Made by a program: the position numbers and the translations under genes. 5,418 nucleotides of DNA from JACQID01 sp035289125. GTDB lineage: Archaea > Aenigmatarchaeota > Aenigmatarchaeia > GW2011-AR5. Shown one piece after another: positions 4,115 to 5,418 of the stretch (within the stretch, counting starts at the first letter, position 1; each line of letters begins with the position of its first letter). The stretch spans positions 1 to 5,418 of the forward strand of contig DATDXW010000006.1 of assembly GCA_035289125.1 (NCBI GenBank). Direction: 5' to 3'. The notes under the pieces are model-generated. The model made no database searches, was not told the origin of the DNA, and saw only the letters and a program-made list of their open reading frames with translations.

Positions 4115-4428
4115 TAGCAATTGTACGGTTGAGAGGGGAAATAAAGACACGGCACAAGATAGAGGACACGTTCCGCATAATGGGCATGAAGAAGGTTTAT
4201 TCAGCGGCCGTCTTGGACGACAACCCGGTAAACATGGGCATGGTAAAGAAGCTTAACGACTTTGCCGCATGGGGCGAGGCCAACGAGGAGACGATAAGGG
4301 CAATAGGAAATGTGAAAGGGCTTAAGGCGCCGAAGGGCGGCCTGAAATCGAAGAAGCTGCACTACCCGCGCGGTAACCTGGGTTACTGCGGCGCGAAGAT
4401 AAACGATCTGATCAAGAAGATGATATAA
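4111..4428 (+). CDS. rpl30: Large-subunit ribosomal protein uL30 (L30), short form
   Basis: uL30 binds 23S rRNA in the large subunit. The N-terminal ferredoxin-like core is clear: MIAIVRLRGEIKTRHKIEDTFRIMGMKKVYSAAVLDDNPVNMGMVKKLNDFAAWGE covers residues 1-56 (seen here as blocks such as IVRLRGE, VLDDNP and DFAAWGE). The archaeal C-terminal end is present too, with HYPRGNLGYCGAKINDLIKKMI at 84-105. The middle section usually found in archaeal uL30 (about 45 residues, with a second helical region) is missing, so the length is 105 rather than about 150. Reading frame and both ends are intact, so this is a compact form and not a broken gene. It overlaps uS5 by four bases (ATGA) and its stop TAA is part of the next start box. 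Confidence 0.94.
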   Translation: MIAIVRLRGEIKTRHKIEDTFRIMGMKKVYSAAVLDDNPVNMGMVKKLNDFAAWGEANEETIRAIGNVKGLKAPKGGLKSKKLHYPRGNLGYCGAKINDLIKKMI

Positions 4429-4430
4429 TT
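4415..4430 (+). promoter_or_regulatory. SD-like AGAAGATGAT and ATAATT box before the orphan gene
   Basis: AGAAGATGAT at 4415-4424 matches AGGAGGTGAT at eight of ten positions and is followed by ATAATT at 4425-4430, abutting the ATG at 4431. The uL30 stop TAA is inside the box. The orphan thus has the same kind of start as its ribosomal neighbours. Confidence 0.45.
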
Positions 4431-4952
4431 ATGAGAGCATCACGTAAGGTAACAACGTTCAACGACAAGATAGGCGTGCTAAATATGCGCGGGCTTGATA
4501 CGCAACTTGGCGAAGAGCATGAAACCCCAAGAATTTATCTTGGTACACCTGCTGCGATAACCGGCACAAGCGGTGCTTACAGAGACATACCGCAAAAAAG
4601 AATGAAATATCAGGTTTTCTGGGAGCCTGAGCATGACGTGGCGCGGATGGGCGTTACGCCATTCAAAGCCGTAACCAGCGGTTCAGAAACGAGACTTTAC
4701 AACATGGGTGGTTCGGAAATTGCACTGCACGAATATAGTACAGGCTTTCCAACGGACGAAGATGTCGTTAATTATGTTTCAATGCTAACTGGGATCAACT
4801 TTCGCAGCTTTCTTATGGACGAAGACGTGTCTCCTACGAAATGGAAACGGTCACTGCGAACTGGGACAGTGCTGCTCAGAACGGAGGAAATGCGCGACGT
4901 AAAAAGGAAATATGACGGTATGATTGAATTGGTTCCAGTATTGGGGTTATAA
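4431..4952 (+). CDS. Protein of unknown function, 173 residues, between uL30 and uL15
   Basis: I do not recognise this family. The frame is open for 173 codons, begins two bases after the uL30 stop and ends two bases before the uL15 start, with an ATAATT box before its ATG, so it is very likely a translated operon member. The protein has no Cys, no signal peptide and no membrane segment. The first half is rich in short Thr/Gly/Ser and strand-like pieces (KVTTFNDKIGVLNMRG, PRIYLGTPAAITGTSGAYRD, KYQVFWEPEHDVARMG). A Ser/Gly region follows (TSGSETRLYNMGGSE, 82-96), then a likely helix DEDVVNYVSMLTG (109-121), and a basic segment WKRSLRTGTVLLRTEEMRDVKRKYDG (138-163). It ends in a hydrophobic strand MIELVPVLGL. 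Isoleucine codons are mixed (three ATA, three ATT, one ATC), unlike the ATA-rich ribosomal genes, which hints at different origin or weaker codon selection. Archaeal spc operons normally have uL15 directly after uL30. A ribosome-linked role is only positional inference. Confidence 0.85.
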   Translation: MRASRKVTTFNDKIGVLNMRGLDTQLGEEHETPRIYLGTPAAITGTSGAYRDIPQKRMKYQVFWEPEHDVARMGVTPFKAVTSGSETRLYNMGGSEIALHEYSTGFPTDEDVVNYVSMLTGINFRSFLMDEDVSPTKWKRSLRTGTVLLRTEEMRDVKRKYDGMIELVPVLGL

Positions 4953-4954
4953 TT
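4942..4954 (+). promoter_or_regulatory. Start region GGGGTT-ATAATT of uL15
   Basis: GGGGTTATAATT (4943-4954) precedes the uL15 ATG at 4955. ATAATT at 4949-4954 includes the orphan gene's TAA stop. The G run may serve as a weak Shine-Dalgarno element (GGGGTTAT against GGAGGTGAT). Confidence 0.45.
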
Positions 4955-5353
4955 ATGACAACAAGATTCAGGGCAAAAGCGCACAAGTGGCGCGGGCGCA
5001 CCAGCCACGGCGGCGGCGCAAAAAAGAAGCGAAGGGGTAAGGGTAGCCTTGGCGGCCGCGGCATGGGCGGCGGGCACAAGCACAAGTTTTCGCTGATAAC
5101 AACGTATATGCCGGACCACTATGGTTACAAAGGATTCTATTCAACAGGGAAGAAAGTCGACACGATAAACGTCGGCGACCTTGAACGCATGGGCGAAAGC
5201 GAAATAGACCTCAAGAAGCTCGGCTACGGCAAGCTGCTCGGAAAGGGGCGCGTCACGAAGGCGATTGTTGTTACAGTCGATTCATGCAGCGCACAGGCAA
5301 AGGAAAAGATAGAAAAGGCCGGCGGACGGGTTGAAGCTGCAAAAGGCAACTGA
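4955..5353 (+). CDS. rpl15: Large-subunit ribosomal protein uL15 (L15)
   Basis: uL15 is a large-subunit assembly protein with a basic glycine-rich extension that penetrates the rRNA core. The 132-residue product starts with such an extension: RFRAKAHKWRGRTSHGGGAKKKRRGKGSLGGRGMGGGHKHK lies in residues 4-44, with the GRTSHGGG and GSLGGRGMGGG motifs. YMPDHYGYKGFYSTGKK (51-67) is the archaeal YxPDHxGxxGF block, followed by DTINVGDLERM. The globular C-terminal part has KLGYGKLLGKGRVTKAIVVTVDSCSAQAKEKIEKAGGRVE (88-127), with the usual alternation of strand and helix. Length is slightly short for archaea (about 140-150), with no sign of truncation. It ends the annotated cluster; secY normally follows. 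Confidence 0.96.
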   Translation: MTTRFRAKAHKWRGRTSHGGGAKKKRRGKGSLGGRGMGGGHKHKFSLITTYMPDHYGYKGFYSTGKKVDTINVGDLERMGESEIDLKKLGYGKLLGKGRVTKAIVVTVDSCSAQAKEKIEKAGGRVEAAKGN

Positions 5354-5403
5354 GATATTATAATTTTGCATTTTTACTGAGATTGGCGGCGTGTGGTAGA
5401 AAA
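5354..5403 (+). promoter_or_regulatory. T-rich spacer after uL15, possible terminator or promoter
   Basis: The 50 bases contain ATAATTTTGCATTTTT (5360-5375), which has oligo-T runs that archaeal RNA polymerase can use to terminate and an AT-rich TATTATAATTTT (5358-5369... by eye) that could act as a TATA element for a start near 5390. An ATAATT hexamer is also present at 5360-5365 but is followed by TTG leading to a stop after four codons. Neither role is proven; no hairpin is seen. Confidence 0.3.
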
Positions 5404-5418
5404 ATGTCATCTGTGGTT
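5404..5418 (+). CDS. Possible start of the next gene, cut by the window end
   Basis: An ATG at 5404 opens MSSVV up to the last base. The archaeal operon order predicts secY, the protein-conducting channel subunit, at this position, but five residues are too few to test this. GGTAG at 5395-5399 could be a weak ribosome binding site. The frame is also open upstream, with a TTG at 5383 as another possible start. Confidence 0.25.

Noticed and set aside
4772..5119. A 115-codon antisense frame across the orphan and uL15
   Set aside because: It crosses two + strand genes of the operon and has Ala/Pro-rich shadow composition from the glycine-rich uL15 sequence.

Overview
This window is an archaeal ribosomal-protein cluster, the central and 3' part of the spc operon, read entirely on the + strand. 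The order uS8, uL6, eL32, eL19, uL18, uS5, uL30, uL15 is the archaeal spc order. eL32 and eL19 are absent from bacteria, and the uS8, uL6, uS5 and uL15 sequences are archaeal in type. Isoleucine is written mainly with ATA in the ribosomal genes. The short uL30 (105 residues) and a glycine/arginine-rich insert in uS5 suggest a divergent lineage, perhaps in the DPANN group, but this placement is an inference and was not tested.

Layout: uS8 (7-393), uL6 (403-954), a small CheY-like receiver protein (956-1291), eL32 with a long C-terminal extension (1294-2118), a 53-residue zinc ribbon protein (2120-2281), a 100-base non-coding purine-rich stretch with a hairpin, a palindrome and a tandem repeat (2282-2381), eL19 (2382-2831), uL18 (2834-3406), uS5 (3425-4114), uL30 (4111-4428), an unrecognised 173-residue protein (4431-4952), uL15 (4955-5353), then a T-rich spacer leading to what may be the next gene (secY is expected from the conserved order). 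Genes are separated by a few bases or overlap, so the stretch is almost certainly co-transcribed and partly translationally coupled.

The ribosomal proteins are ordinary. The extra material is not: a degenerate receiver domain between uL6 and eL32; an eL32 that continues through a lysine-rich linker and a run of ten histidines into an ASCH-like (PUA-fold) putative RNA-binding domain; a tiny two-CxxC zinc ribbon between eL32 and eL19; and an orphan protein between uL30 and uL15. Three of these lie consecutively around eL32. The ASCH part and the orphan use ATT for isoleucine more than the ribosomal genes do, which suggests later addition. A joint role in ribosome assembly, ribosome regulation or metal/stress sensing is a hypothesis based on position only.

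A second theme is the start signal. Five genes have ATAATT directly before the ATG (uS8, eL19, uL18, the orphan, uL15) and two have one-base variants (uL6 ATAATA, eL32 ATAATC). In several genes this box merges with a sequence resembling GGTGAT, the complement of the 16S rRNA 3' end. It also creates misleading in-frame start codons nine bases upstream of the true starts of uL6 and eL19; uS5 has a similar false start.
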